A DNA stretch of 64,000 nucleotides from Actinernus sp. WN-2022 (taxonomy: Eukaryota; Cnidaria; Anthozoa; Actiniaria; Actinernidae). The stretch is taken from the NCBI GenBank assembly GCA_030867875.1, contig JAOWCC010001751.1, forward strand, positions 27,148,369-27,212,368, in the 5' to 3' direction. Shown piece by piece: positions 34,034 through 46,346 of the stretch. Each line of letters starts with the position of its first letter. The first letter of the stretch is position 1. Made by a program: the position numbers and the translations under genes. Below the pieces are notes generated by a model. That model was not told the origin of the DNA and ran no database searches. It saw nothing but the letters and a program-made list of their open reading frames with translations.

Positions 34034-34632
34034 ATGGCCAGTGCTTTTATATACGACACGTACGACGACCTGAAGCCAGTGAAGGTGCCAGGATCCGGAA
34101 AGCTAAAATTCGAAGAAATAGATATTGGAATCTATAAGCCATCGGCTCGCTGTGCTGCATTTAAAACATCCGAGGAGAACATCTTATTTTGGGTGAAGGC
34201 ACTTCAAGACCAATATTATGAGTCTCTTAAAAACTGTCAAAGATTTAAATTTACCGTAAGTTGGATCAGAGAGTATTGAGATCGAGTTATTTCGTTCCAG
34301 CGAGGATATTGACCTAGCGGAAACGGTACAAGCTGTCGAAGGTTTTACTTATAATCATCCACGTCTACTTAACACAGGAATAGTTATGTGCCAAGGCATG
34401 GGCAAATATTGAGTTTCCCAGATTACAGATGAAAGTAGAGAACTTAATGAATGAAGAAACAGAGGTCACGCGCGACATGCTTGAGAACATGAACATGTTC
34501 AACACTTTATGTTATACTAAGAAAACAAAACAAATTACAGAGCCTTCAAGTTCACAAGTCAATGAAAAACCCCAAGAGCCTGTAGTTTTGGATCAACATA
34601 TCCTTGAAACTCCAAAAGCAACATACACATGA
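34034..34632 (+). CDS. candidate two-exon gene of unknown function
   Basis: Exon 1 would run 34034-34255 (74 codons; it includes YDTYDDLKPVKVPGSGKLKF and SEENILFWVKALQDQYYESL). It ends at ACC|GTAAGT. A matching acceptor ttacag at 34428 opens exon 2 at 34429 in the same phase (KVENLMNEETEVTRDMLENM), reaching a stop at 34630-34632. The joint is phase 0 on both sides, which is why I propose it. A second frame overlapping the stop carries on (SNRKRRNSLDSSRGLLARNK, then MTLICNMEADLTDMRNEFLL), suggesting the copy was longer and lost frame near 34615. Function unknown; it could belong to a retroelement ORF1 or a host gene. Confidence 0.35.
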
Positions 34633-34805
34633 GTCAAATTCAAACCGGAAGAGACGAAATTCTTTAGATTCTTCACGAGGATTGTTAGCCCGCAATAAGA
34701 ACTCTCTCGCTGCTTTAATGACCTTGATTTGTAACATGGAGGCTGACCTAACTGATATGCGTAATGAATTCTTACTCTCGTCACATCAAAACGAAACTCA
34801 GCACG
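34604..34805 (+). pseudogene. continuation in a shifted frame, shared with 42.3 kb
   Basis: The plus strand encodes HTHESNSNRKRRNSLDSSRG, then an acidic/leucine-rich helix and MRNEFLLSSHQNETQ. The last segment is nearly identical to MRNKFLLSSHQNTNQ encoded from 42338, where the coiled coil continues. After 34805 similarity stops. Confidence 0.5.
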
Positions 34806-35290
34806 CTTGGCATAAGTTACCTCAAAATCGATCACTAAAAGCGAGCCAAAAATATATAAACCAGCACATCTTGTTTAATTCGTTGTCAAATTTAACGAAA
34901 TTTTCGTATGTTAATATTAAAATGAAATAACGTCTTTAGGATCAAACACGTTTGTATATTGACGTTGGTGTGACGTCATAACGAACGACTCCTTTTAAGG
35001 TCAAATTCTGCGTTACCTACAATGTATACGTTTGAAATAAAGCATGTTATCACAACAACATAAATATGTGTTTTTGATTGCCGCAATTTTAAAGTCTCTA
35101 CGATAAATATTTGCTGAGTTATTAAGAACTGAAATTTCATGTGACGTCACATTTTCTGACGTCATGGGTCTGACATCAGTCATGCTTTCTAAATTGAATA
35201 AACATAAAAAAGACCATATTGCGGCTATTCAGTGTACAGTAAGTACAGTTCCTCTTTAAAATCCGAAAAATACTTGAATAGTTATTTTTA

Positions 35291-37205
35291 AAGGAGCTCA
35301 TTCAACCAAGATGCATTGCGAGCTCAACTTTCTCGAACCGCCATTTTCGGGGCCCCCGATAATGGCTCTGGAGAGCTTCTTGAAACAAATCCTATTCCAT
35401 CGGTCTCACAGGGGCATACCAGTTGATTACTTATAGGGGAAAATGTTCCTTATTTGTTAGCTTTTGTGTTCAGTCATATATTTCCGAATTTTCACCTGCC
35501 AGGGGAAGTTTTGAACGTACCCTGGAGTCGCCTTTGGTCAGTGAAATTATTACTAGAGCATGTACTGGAATTAGCCGACTGTTTTATCGTAATTCCTACA
35601 GTTTATCGAAACCAGGGCCTTTCTACATTGGCTTGATCGGCCCGCAGACTTAAATGACAAGAAATTTAAAGTGCCACTACGACGAAAATTTACCATTTCG
35701 ATTTGCCACTTTTTCAGTGTCTATAGGTCAATCAGTATTAGAAATATCCGAAATAGTAAAAAATATTCCCAAATGGGCATCTTAAACCACAAATTTTAGG
35801 CGAGTTTACCGGTAAAATCCTGTCCGCCATTGCTGGAAGCCGTGCCCTTTGTTCAGCTTTAAACAAAGGTTTATTCACCGGAAGTGATGTCATACACTTA
35901 ACACGACAACCTCGTGGCGCGAAATAGCGTGCATAAAAAAGTAGCCAACCTCGCAAAGATAAATATAACTTTCTTCTTATGTACGTGAAGACGTTTTTAG
36001 TAGAAATATGCCTCCAGGCGTTGTGTTCTGCAGGCGAGCGTTAAGTGTATGACATCATTTCCGGTGAATAAACCTTTGTTTAAAGCTGAACAAAGGGCAC
36101 GGCTTCCAGTAATGGCGGACGTGTAGATTCAATATTCGGAGCTAAACAAATAAGACTTCCTGTCGTTGTATCGAAAAACAATTTGAACTGGTAATAATAT
36201 ATGAACTCTACTTTATGAATATGCAAAAACATTGATATGTCAAAATTTGATCGTAGGGGCACTTTAAAGGTCAGAAGAGCTGAGCCCATTGCTTATCATT
36301 ATCGGACACTTACAACATTTAAAACAAAGACTCGAGTACGCGGTACACGCGCGGTACATGCAAGATTACAAATCTCGCAGTTTCTCTCTTAGTCTTATAG
36401 TCTTGGTTTTCGCTCAATGTACATGGACAACGCTGAGACAATTAAAGTAAGTAAAAGTGAAATGTTGTGTTGATATGAGCGGCTGTAAAGTGAAAACCTG
36501 TTTCTTTGCTGATGAATAAACTTCAAGTTCAATCAAGTGCCGCTGGGCGCTCAGAAAACTGATTGATCGATATTGTTTTACCCAGCATATCCAATGTACG
36601 ATTAACGGAAGTCAAGGGGCTTTTAAAATGACACAAACCGGCTGAAATTCAGGCTAACAAACAATAACATACGGATTTGATTTCAAATTTGCATATTGCA
36701 TTGGCGAGTCAAAACGCACGGACTTTGAACACAAATAGAATGTGGCAAACAGTACTTCAACATTTCAAACCAGCATTTTGGCAGGGACAACCTAGCTTAT
36801 AGCTCCTTTCTTTCGACTACACGTTCTTGCATGCACAAGCCTAGAAAGGAAAGAACTTTAAATGTATAACGCTATCGTAGAATTGATTAATTTCCTTGCC
36901 ACACGATCTGCATCGCTGGAACTTGGTCCAGAAGTTGGACAATCAAGCATGAGATCGATTGCTAGCATCACGTCGAGGAATTTTTATCGGAGAACCGTAG
37001 CAATTCCGCTCATTCTATTATATTTCTTCAAGTATAAAGGCAACCGATCTCCCCGCCGATCTCGGCCATTCAGTTCAACTCGTAAACTCTATTTATAAAA
37101 GCCCGATATCACATTTTCTGATTGACAGCTGTCCGATTTCAAGTAGTTTCCCGTATGAAAACAATAACAGTGACTCGCAATGCATCTTGGTTGAATGAGC
37201 TCCTT
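35291..37205. mobile_element. 1.9-kb TA-flanked TIR element
   Basis: The ends aaggagctcattcaaccaag (35291) and cttggttgaatgagctcctt (ending 37205) are inverted repeats of more than 30 bp. TA flanks both sides (35289-35290, 37206-37207). No transposase frame is visible. It contains a second complete TA-flanked element. Confidence 0.8.
35669..36264. mobile_element. nested 596-bp foldback MITE
   Basis: The ends aagtgccactacgac and gtaggggcactt are inverted and flanked by TA. Inside, 35821-35902 and 36040-36120 form a second inverted repeat of about 82 bp (gaagccgtgccctttgttca and complement). The small ORFs here are created by these arms. Confidence 0.85.
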
Positions 37206-37590
37206 TAAAAGACGTTTTCAAAAATATATGACGTCATAATGACGTTTCCTCTTTATATCACTGGGAATTTTAAAGTATTTCCTCTCAAAAATCGAAAATT
37301 CTAAAAACATACGGTTGTGGGTACCGATTTACTCTTTTGATTGCTAGATTGTCGTAAACAAATATTTTAAACTCTAAAAGATGAATGAAGAAGTTATTTT
37401 GTAAATGGTTCTGTATTGAATATTTCCCGCCAAACTTTGGCGGGAAAATTGCCAAAATTCAAAATTTTATAACTTTTCTCCCTCTTTACCAATCGAACTC
37501 GGGTTTTCGGTTTCTTTGTTGTCGACATGATGGAAAATCGAAAATATAAAATTTACTGATGTTCAAGGTAATTGAAAACATCGAGAAACC

Positions 37591-37884
37591 TATTATAAAG
37601 AGGATGAATTTATTTGTAACATTCACACACATAAATATACATAATTACATTAAGAAAGTACATGAATAGGATACTGGCAATCTGAAAATAGATAAACTAA
37701 TCGAGTCAGATTGCCACAATGAGTAACTTACAATGTTCGGTCAGGATAATGTCAATACACATTCACAAAACACACTCACAAAGTGAAATAGTAATTAAAT
37801 AAGTGAATACATAACATAAAACTATGAAATAAACATAAAACTATGAAATAAACATATGAAATAAACAGGAAATAAACATAGGCA
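37591..37884 (-). other. LINE 3' untranslated region
   Basis: This lies downstream of the ORF2 stop at 37885 on the minus strand. It has repeated aaacataaaactatgaaata words (37812-37870) that probably belong to the 3' tail. The exact end and target duplication were not found. Confidence 0.45.
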
Positions 37885-40513
37885 TCAGTAAGATTCAATA
37901 ATATTAATTTTAAGAGTTTTTTTGAAGGATGGTTTTGATAGAAGTTTATAGTCGTCGCAAATGGAATCCCAAGTTTTTGCGCCAGTAAAACGGAGACTAA
38001 ATTTCCCATAGTTTGTTCTAACTTTAGGTAGGCAGTAGGTTTCCCTTGCTGCCAATCTAGTATTGTAATTATGTCGTGTGCTTGTTCGTTCAAAGAAGTT
38101 AGAAAAAACATTAGGTAACCTGGATGTAAAATAATCATACATAAAAATTGCATTGTAGTAGTAAACTAAATCAAGGAATTTTAGAATACCTAATGCATTG
38201 AAAAGAGGATTAGAGTGCTCACGAAATTCAGAAAATGTCATGATTCGTATGACTTTCTTTTGTAGAGTAATTAGTTTGTTTTAGAGTTGAGGTGTAAGTG
38301 TTACCATAGACGATAATCCCATAGGTTAGAAAAGGAAAGATTAAAGTAAAGTAGAGCTGAGTGAGAATATGCATGTTAACGTAATGTCGAATTTTGGAGA
38401 GCACTCCTATACTTTTACTAATCTTTTTAGACACATGAAATACGTAACTCTTCCAACTTAAATTAGAATCTAAGTAAATACCAAGGTATTTAATACTACG
38501 TTCTTTCCTAATAGTTTTTCCCATTAATGGTCAAGTTAATAGCAAAAGGTACTTTTTTTTTAGGCGTATGAAATATAACATAATTTGTTTTACTTACATT
38601 AAGGGATAACTTATTACAGACTAACCATAAATTAATGTATTCTAAATTAATGTTTATGAGATGTTCTAGAACTAGCAAGTCTTTATTAGAGTAAAAAAGA
38701 TTTGTGTCATCAGCAAACAAGTGAAATTCAAACAGCTCAGAACAGAATTGTATGTCATTGATATAAATTAGAAGTAACAGAGGGCCAAGTACAGATCATT
38801 GTGGGACACCACAAGTAATTAATTTCTCATCCGAAGTTGAACTGCCAATTGATACAAATTGTCAGTTCTATTCTGTAAATAAGAGGCAAACCATTCAAGT
38901 GCTATACCTCTGATGCCATAATGTTCAAGCTTCTTTAAAAGTATTTTGTGATTCACAGTATCAAAAGCTTTACTGAGGTCAAGGAAGATTCCACAAGAAA
39001 ATCTCCCCTCCTCAATAGAGTTTTGGATTTTGTCAGCAATAACGGATAACGCATGAATGGTTGAATGATTTTTACGAAAACCAAACTGTTTATCACTTAT
39101 AATTTTAAATTTATCAAGATAATCTATCAACCTATTATACATTAGTCTTTCTAATAATCTATTGAAAATTGACAGCAAAGAAATCGGACGATAGTTATCA
39201 GCAGAAGCCCTAGAGCCATTTTTATGAACTGGTATGACACGAGCAATCTTAAATTTTCTGGGAACTCTCCCATGGGAGAAAGAAACATTAAAAAGAATTT
39301 CTAATGGTCTGGACACAAAATCTTTCAATAATATCAATAAACTAGATGGTATACTATAAGGGCCAGTTGATTTTTTGGGGTTCAGATTTAAGAGTTCTTC
39401 TTCGAGTTCACCTAAAGTTACTGGAAGTAGATAAAAGCTAGTTGCAGATGGAGCAGGTAAGTACTCCAAAGGTGATTTAGGAACTTCAGGTATAGATCTG
39501 GCAAGGTGATTACCAACATTGGAAAAATAGTCATTAAATGCATTGGCAATACTTTTACTGTCAGTTCTGAGCTCAGAGCTGCCTGACACTATCTTAGTGG
39601 GTATACTAGCACATTGTGGTTTAAGAGTTATTATCTGTTTTATTCCTTTCCATATGTTTTTAATGTTATTGGTGTTATTAGTAAAGTAATCTTCATAATA
39701 CTTTTTCTTACTAGCCTTAATAAGGGTACTTAACTTATTACGATAAGCCTTGTATTTTACTTCGTAGTAATTTAGTTTTGTTTTCATAAATTTCTCAAAA
39801 AACGTATTTTTCTTTTTAATGGATACACTAATTGCACTAGAAATCCAGGGCTTAGCATTCAATTTCAGTTCTCTCTTTGAAAGCTTTTTAATAGGAACAT
39901 GTTTATTAACGATCCTATTCAGTTCAGAGTAAAATGTGTCAAATATACTATCAACATCAGTACTATTTGGAATAACAGTATTCCAGTCAACAGTGGAAAT
40001 GTCATTAATGAATGATTGTTGATTGAAATTAGAGTAATCTCTTTTATAAAACTTCATCTTAGAGGGAAGATTACAAAATTTATTGATAATGAGGAAGTTG
40101 GGGAGATGGTCTGAGGCATCATATAATATATTGCCACTAAAAGTATGATGCTCTGCAGAATTAAAAAAACATATTATCAATCAACGTTGCAGAGTGGTTA
40201 GTAATTCGTGTGGGTTTAAGAATCTGAGGGTGAAAATAGTAAGTCCCAAGGGTATTAATAAATTGTTCTGTGGCAGGGTGAGAATCAAAATTCAAATGAT
40301 TGATGTTAAAATCACCCATCAGAATACAAAGCTTATTCTCCTGGTTTATGATTTCGATTATACCATATAGATAGTCCAAAAAAGACTCTAGATTACCATT
40401 AGGATGCCTATAAATCACTCCACAGATAATATTCCGTTGTAGGCGATTGTCTAATTCAATCCACAGACCTTCATAGTCTATTGTAGACTGAGGTTGAAAA
40501 CGTCTCTCTTGTT
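37885..40513 (-). pseudogene. non-LTR retrotransposon ORF2: end of endonuclease, RT and C-terminus
   Basis: This is the best-preserved coding region in the window. From right to left on the minus strand: the endonuclease C-terminal half (GLWIELDN, ICGVIYRHPNGN, LCILMGDFNINHLN, DNMFF, SDHLPNFLII); a linker with KPWISSAISVSIKKKNTFFE; RT with GPYSIPSSLL, KIARVIPVHKNGS, DNYRPISLLSIFNRLLERLM, FGFRKNHSTIHALSVI and FLDLSKAFDTVNH; then HLFADDTNLFYSN with the catalytic Asp pair; and the thumb-like KYLGIYLDSNLSW and HNYNTRLAARETYCLP region ending at 37885. Frame breaks near 40170, 38862, 38510 and 38230 disable it. The long intact stretch 38819-40180 (453 codons) suggests recent insertion. Confidence 0.93.
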
Positions 40514-40519
40514 ATATAA

Positions 40520-41232
40520 CAAGGGCACCCAACGAGTACTTTTTGAAATTCGTTTGAAACCAGTTGTATGCAGCTCATCTAGCCATTTTAAGGCGCCTAC
40601 TATGTCTTTTGACGTATTCTAGAAAGCTATTAGCTGTTCGGATTTTCTAGGTGGAAATCGCGTCAACCGAAAATACTATGGCAAAATATTCCCGGCCTAC
40701 GAATTTGTTAGTAGTCTAGAACATAAACAATAATTTTCTAGCCCAAGTAACTTCATGTTGCAAAGTTTTGTGGAGGTACGAATTTTTTAGGGGTTCTTTT
40801 TTTCCTTTAGGCAATTCTTTTAGGTGACCTCCATTTGCTAAAGGTTTATTCTTTTGGATTTTAGATGTCAGAATTTCTTAGAGAATGAAAATGTGTTCTC
40901 GAAAACTTTAGGTGGGGTTATCATAAATGATTTGTGATAATATGTTTTTTTTTTCATTCCAACCAATGTTTTTTCCGGATCGTTCTGACTCTATTGATCA
41001 GACGAAAACGTACGAATATTTTAGGGGAAGCTCTTACTCTAACGCACGAATATTTTAGGGGTAACCTTTTAGTCTCCCTTTTCTTCTATTATTTCTAGGG
41101 ATTGAAAACAAATTTTCTAGCCAGTATTTCAGAAAACAATTTTCTAGGGACAATTTTTTCAAATCCGAAAGTTTTAGGCTAACTTACTCTCCCGAACAGT
41201 TTTTTAACCGAAAACTTCGTTGGGTGCCCTTG
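40520..41232. mobile_element. 713-bp CAAGGGCACCC-end element, copy 3
   Basis: TIRs caagggcacccaacgag and ttcgttgggtgcccttg are both intact. ATATAA flanks both sides (40514-40519, 41233-41238). The element splits the endonuclease domain of the LINE, whose coding sequence resumes at 41239. It is longer than the copies at 27196 and 30158, which look internally deleted. The superfamily is undetermined; the 6-bp duplication is the main clue. Confidence 0.9.
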
Positions 41233-41238
41233 ATATAA

Positions 41239-41906
41239 GAAAGGTTCTGCTTGACGTAAAAACCGACACCACCAGCATTGGAAAGACTAGGTTGTGAAAT
41301 GAATTTACAGCCCTCTAAATCAATATTAGTAATTTGCTCCTTATTGCAAATCATTTTGGTTTCAGAAATACCAATTAATGAAAATGTTTGGTTTAGTTCA
41401 GATAATAAATTATGTAAATTATCTAAGTTTGCAGAGAGACTTCTGATATTCCAACGGAGAGCAGAAAATGTTTGATTGGACTGAAACTGATATTTTGTAT
41501 GTCCACACTAGAGTGAAACTCATGTACAGAATAATATTTGAAGTTAGTAAAGGAGGGAAGGCAAAGATCAGCATCAATGTTATTAAGGCAAGGAATATTA
41601 TTTAAGCTGTTAGATAATTCAAGGCAAGGCAAGGAATCAAGCCGTAAATCACAAATATGTGTAGAACACAGACAGTCAGTATTGGAATTAAATGACAATT
41701 CGATTAATTCTGTTTTGCTTAGACTGCTGAATGGAAGTACTTCACTCAAGCAAATATTACAATACCATAGATCATTTAATTGTAATAGAATAGTGATGGT
41801 AAATTTTAAAGGATAACATTGAGCATTTCAAATGGAACCACATATCACATATATCACATTGTATTGCTCTCACATTATCTTTAACAAGTTTTAGACATTT
41901 TGGGCA
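41239..41906 (-). pseudogene. LINE ORF2 N-terminus: PHD finger and start of endonuclease
   Basis: Minus-strand 41906-41822 encodes a C4HC3 start: CPKC, 12 residues, CDIC, DMWFHLKC. After a frame break near 41790 the last pair follows in WYCNIC (41761-41750). Together these form a PHD finger. Then come a spacer (SEVLPFSSLSKTELIEL), another frame break near 41465, and the endonuclease start: ANLDNLHNLLSELNQTFSLI, GISETKM with the catalytic Glu, and NAGGVGFYVKQNLSY up to the inserted element. PHD fingers are known in some CR1-type LINE proteins. Confidence 0.8.
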
Positions 41907-42142
41907 TTTATCTATACCATTTAATTATGAATGTCACGGCATAAGTGATCGAAATAAGCTCAAGTGACGAGGAAATAAAGCTATATTTGAATAAACAGAC
42001 AAACCGGTAAGTCCTATCATTGCTATTTACTCTTGTTTTCCATCTGAAGAGTCTGAGTGGTCTTCACTGCGGTAATAACCACTGGCTGCTGCTCCACCGA
42101 CTGCTAGAACAGGTGCATGTCGGCCCGGCCTAGATCCTGCCT

Positions 42143-42340
42143 TTAGATAGAGACGATCCAGAGACTATGGTCCTTGATCTGTTTGGCAGCGGTATGCTCA
42201 TCTTTCCTTACGAATATCTTTCCGGCTTGAGTCCATACGAATTTGATATTGAGATCTTTGCGGGCTTTCAAACAGTTGTTAAACAAGTCACGGTTTCTTT
42301 TTGTTAAACTCTCAGAAATGTATACACTGTTCTCGGTCAC
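42143..42340 (-). pseudogene. LINE ORF1-like C-terminal (baculovirus FP-type) domain
   Basis: The frame encodes VYISESLTKRNRDLFNNCLK, KDLNIKFVWTQAGKIFVRKD and AAKQIKDH. It resembles the C-terminal domain shared by FP-type proteins and many LINE ORF1 proteins, thought to act in nucleic-acid binding. It lies about 240 bp upstream of the PHD finger on the same strand, as expected for ORF1. The intervening minus-strand frame carries a glycine/serine-rich tail (ASGYYRSEDHSDSSDGKQE) in another frame. Sequence upstream of 42340 switches abruptly to an opposite-strand coiled coil. Confidence 0.65.
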
Positions 42341-42840
42341 AATGCGTAATAAATTCTTACTCTCGTCACATCAAAACACGAATCAAGAAACCAAACTCAG
42401 TCATTTGGAAGACAAATTAGTGCAGCAAGATAATATATACAAGACCGAAATCAAGATGCTGTCATCACGAATATATTATTGACCTAGAAGTTGAAAATGG
42501 CGAGTTGAAAGCGGATATAATAAAGCTCAGATCCGACTTTCAAACTTTAAAAAAAAATCAAGAATACAAAAAAGAAGACAATGAAAGACCAAGGTCTCCA
42601 GTGTTCCGAGACTACCCAACCTACTGAAGCTTATCAGTTTGTTCAAGAGCCATCTTTCTTACATGACAACCCGATCCCTATTCATCAGAATATATTGACG
42701 AGAGTTTACAATCACCTGACCGACAACCCACTACTAAAGAAAGGGACCATGAAGTACGGTAGTACGGTTAATTGTCGGGTTCAAAACAATGAATATATGC
42801 CTGCTCAAATGCAGTGTGTTAAACGAATAAGTAGTGTTTA
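42336..42840 (+). pseudogene. coiled-coil coding fragment related to 34.7 kb
   Basis: The plus strand encodes MRNKFLLSSHQNTNQETKLS, then HLEDKLVQQDN and IKMLSSRI with heptad spacing. After a frame break near 42480 come LEVENGELKADIIKLRSDFQ and a charged tail with RPRSPVFRDYP. The first part matches 34748-34800. It abuts the 5' end of the minus-strand LINE at 42336. Two readings are possible: flanking target sequence, or the LINE's own 5' end inverted by twin priming. Confidence 0.5.
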
Positions 42841-45800
42841 AATTAAAAGGTCAACATACGAGAAAAACAAAAATATTAAATTACATATATACTAGGGGAG
42901 CAGAGAATGAAAGTCACCGCGCTACCGGCCACTCCTAAAGACTGCTAAATTCAGCTAATACTTCTTCCCTTTGGTTATTACTAAGAGGATTTCAAATGAA
43001 AGTGTATTTCATCTTCAATCTCATGTGGCCCGAGTGAAAGCCCAGATGGGCTCTTGTTTTAACTTAAGTAAGAATTGTTATGTCCTGAAACTCCAATGTA
43101 CTATCTCAGTATAAGGATTAATAAATTATTATTAACAGAGTCAATTTCTTAATTGTTTTAAATTTCTTTCTATGGCCGTTTTGTTCCATTTGTTTTCCTC
43201 CTTTTTCTCGTTTTGCATTCCTCCTCCCATTTAATTTCTCAAGTTGAAGTAAGTACCACAACGTTTTCAAAATAATTCACAATGAAGCTAAAGCAACAGC
43301 TCTAGAATCTGATGACCCTAGTCAATCAGCCATATACCCAGGCTCGTAAAGAGTTTTCGTTGTCAACTCTAAGGATATAACTGCATTTATTCTAGGCGTT
43401 TATGATTTGCGATGAACACGGGCAACGAGAAGTGAAGAAAGGCGAAACAGGCAATAATCTTTTTTTTAAATAGGCTTTCTGTTAATTTATTATGGTTAAT
43501 TTATAATAGTGGTTACTGCTAAAGAAAATAAGCTAATTTACTTACAAATCCAGTCTGTTTTTCGGTTCTTTTCCTTGCCGATTAAAATCTGAATGAAGCC
43601 TGCGTCGGTCGATACTACTTCTGGCAAGAGTTGATATCTTCCTCTAAAAGGTATGTTCTACTTGATTGAGAGCTTTTGTCAACGATAGAACATTTCTAAA
43701 GCAAAAAGTTAATAGGATCCATAAAGTGAATTGTCTAGTTTTTGCAAACCAAAAGGTCCCGAAATTGGAAAGTTAAGTTATGTGGAACAGGTTTAACAAG
43801 TTGTCACAGTTATGTCAATATGAATGGTCAACATTCAGCAATTATTCAACCTTATAGACTTTCCTCAAGACTAGAGCAGTGCCACATTATTAATAATGTA
43901 TGCCTGATTGGAGGGCATGGGTTAAAAGTTGGACTGGGTTAATGGCTCTGAACTCTGGACTCTAAAGGTTGTCGCTGAACAAGAAAAAAACATTTGACCA
44001 CCCAAAGATCAGAAAGATAGCCTGTTCGAACAAATATTTGGACAGACTGAACTAAAGCGTTAATCTTTTCTGCATGGTCGACATTTTCTTTTCGTATTCC
44101 GGTCCTCCCAGACTTGAGTTCAATCCAGAAACGTACTCACAAAACGCGCGAGTGGCTTTCATCTCAAGTGGAGATTAAATGAGACTTGAAAATGTTATCC
44201 AAACGTTACTATCGACATTGGTTGCAAGGTTTATTCGGTTCGACATCACGACAAGCCCTTGTCCAAGTATATGGGGTTCGCCTCAAAAAGCACTTCTACG
44301 ATATAAGGAAGATTCAAATCGAGCCTATCGAAACCAAACACGCGCCTGAGCGACTAGCTATCAAGCCTTTCATAATGTCACTACTCTTACTTAACTATAC
44401 TGAGACCCCGACAGGATGTGAATCCTGTTCTCAAATTCGTCCATTAAAGGGTCAGTATCTTAAACGCTATCTCAATACGGGTAATATTCTTGCCTTAATA
44501 AAGTAGGTGGCACTTTAATGGTGGCGGTTGGCCTAATTCGATAAGGTCTAAACAAGAGAACATGTTAATTCTTCACTCGCGTTCCCTGTTCGTTGTGTCA
44601 TATATGAGATAATAGCTTGAGTTGAAATATTCCGTTAATTTGTATTGGCCTCCAGTAGTCCATTGCCAACGACGTTATTCCTTTTAACACTTATAGTACT
44701 GTTTGTCGTATGGCTCAATTTTTACGTTTTTAATTTGTATTCCATTTTAATTTGAAGTTACAACTAACGACATTTGCTACTGTATAGGCCGTACGAACAC
44801 AATCAAACTAACGGCTGCATGATAATATCAAGGTAGCTTACCCCACAAATCATTTTTCCCATTCGACCTCCAGCACCGTTTTGCTTATACTTGTTGAGAT
44901 ACTAGAATTCAGCGTTAAGATTCATTGCATTACAAACGGCAGTCGGACCGAAGCATGGAAACGGGTGAAGATCTTGCCTTCTGACGTCACGACCGGTGCA
45001 AATCGCCGAACTTCTTGAGGCTTTTGGGCTTCCCGCTTGGGTTCCCTGTGGTCGTATATGCGGATTGTGATTTGGGGTATATGACGACGCCGACGTACGC
45101 TAAACAACGAAATCCCTTCTAGAATTTCCGGAAATCTCGAGTCGGAAAGCTGCAGTAATTTGCATTGCAAGGCCGGGCCACTCAACCAAAAAAAGACAGT
45201 TGGTGACCTAAAAATGCCCTCTACGCGTACTTGTGTGTCTGCTGAAGGCAACTAATGGGTAGGCCAACTATCGAACGTGCCCTAGGTGTAAATTCGAGGC
45301 GATTGGAGGCTTTGAGGCGAATTTGCGGCATTTTTCCTTCTGTGAATCCGTTTCATTGGCTTTCCGACTCGAGTGCCCAACCTTGTCTTATTTTTATAGG
45401 GTGAAAAAACTGAAAACAAAAACTCTTCAGATGGTCTCTAGACCCACAAAAACGAGAGAAGCAATAAAGGAATACACATTTGGACAAAAAGTTTGAGTCT
45501 TTATTTCATAATTATCAATGTTAAAATTTACAAACAAATCAACCCCAGTTCATAGCATATAGGGAGCTTGGGGTACCTATGTTCTAACCGCAAAACTTGA
45601 GAAGAAATTGTGCACATCGAATTTAATGCTAGAAGTTGGAAAACCTTTCGTGGAACAGCTGACCATTTCAACCGTATCTGGTAGTGGTAAATATATAGTA
45701 TTACATGTTAAGAGCTTTTATTCACGAGTTTTTAATGCCATATTGCGAACAAGCGAGTATTTTAATTTGTTTATTACATTTTTAGCACAATAAAGGCTTT

Positions 45801-46340
45801 CCTATTCCCCTTGTTTACGCTCGGCAAGTATGAATTATTTTAAGCAAGCATCCAATATTATTGTAGCGGCGATAATTCTTCAGGTTCCTGGTTGTTTTTT
45901 TGATTAAAAAAGTCTTGAATAACGCCAAGTCTTGGTTAGTCTTTCTGGCGGTGTTTTTGTTTTCATTTTGTTGAACAAACTATGCAATTTCTTCTTCTGA
46001 AACCACTACAAACCTCAAATCAGTTGAACCGCCATTTCTTTCAGAAAACAGCAACGCGCACGTCAATTGGGGGAAAACTTACGTCAGCATTCAGCAAATT
46101 TTTTTTACAAGCAATTTGATTGGTCTAAGTAATTTATTACGGGAAATTTAATTGGGCAATATAACCCGTAAAGTGATATCGTATCACGTCACTGTTGATA
46201 CGGATTTTATTCACGGCTATCGACCCTAAACATGTAATAAATAGAGGATATTACATGGCCATGCGGAGATACGATTTTTATAAGATATTTCATCAACACG
46301 AGAAGACAAAATCCGTATCTTCAAGCGGCCATGTAATGTT
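42841..46340. other. 3.5-kb stretch without recognisable gene
   Basis: Several 60-110-codon frames occur, for example 44186-44506 on the plus strand and 44922-45251 on the minus strand. None carries a recognised motif, and I saw no splice-linked partner. The sequence looks mostly single-copy within this window. Confidence 0.35.
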
Positions 46341-46346
46341 TTGTTT

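Noticed and set aside
44922..45251. 109-codon minus-strand ORF
   Set aside because: No recognisable domain, no upstream or downstream exon and no repeat relationship found. Length is within chance for this composition.
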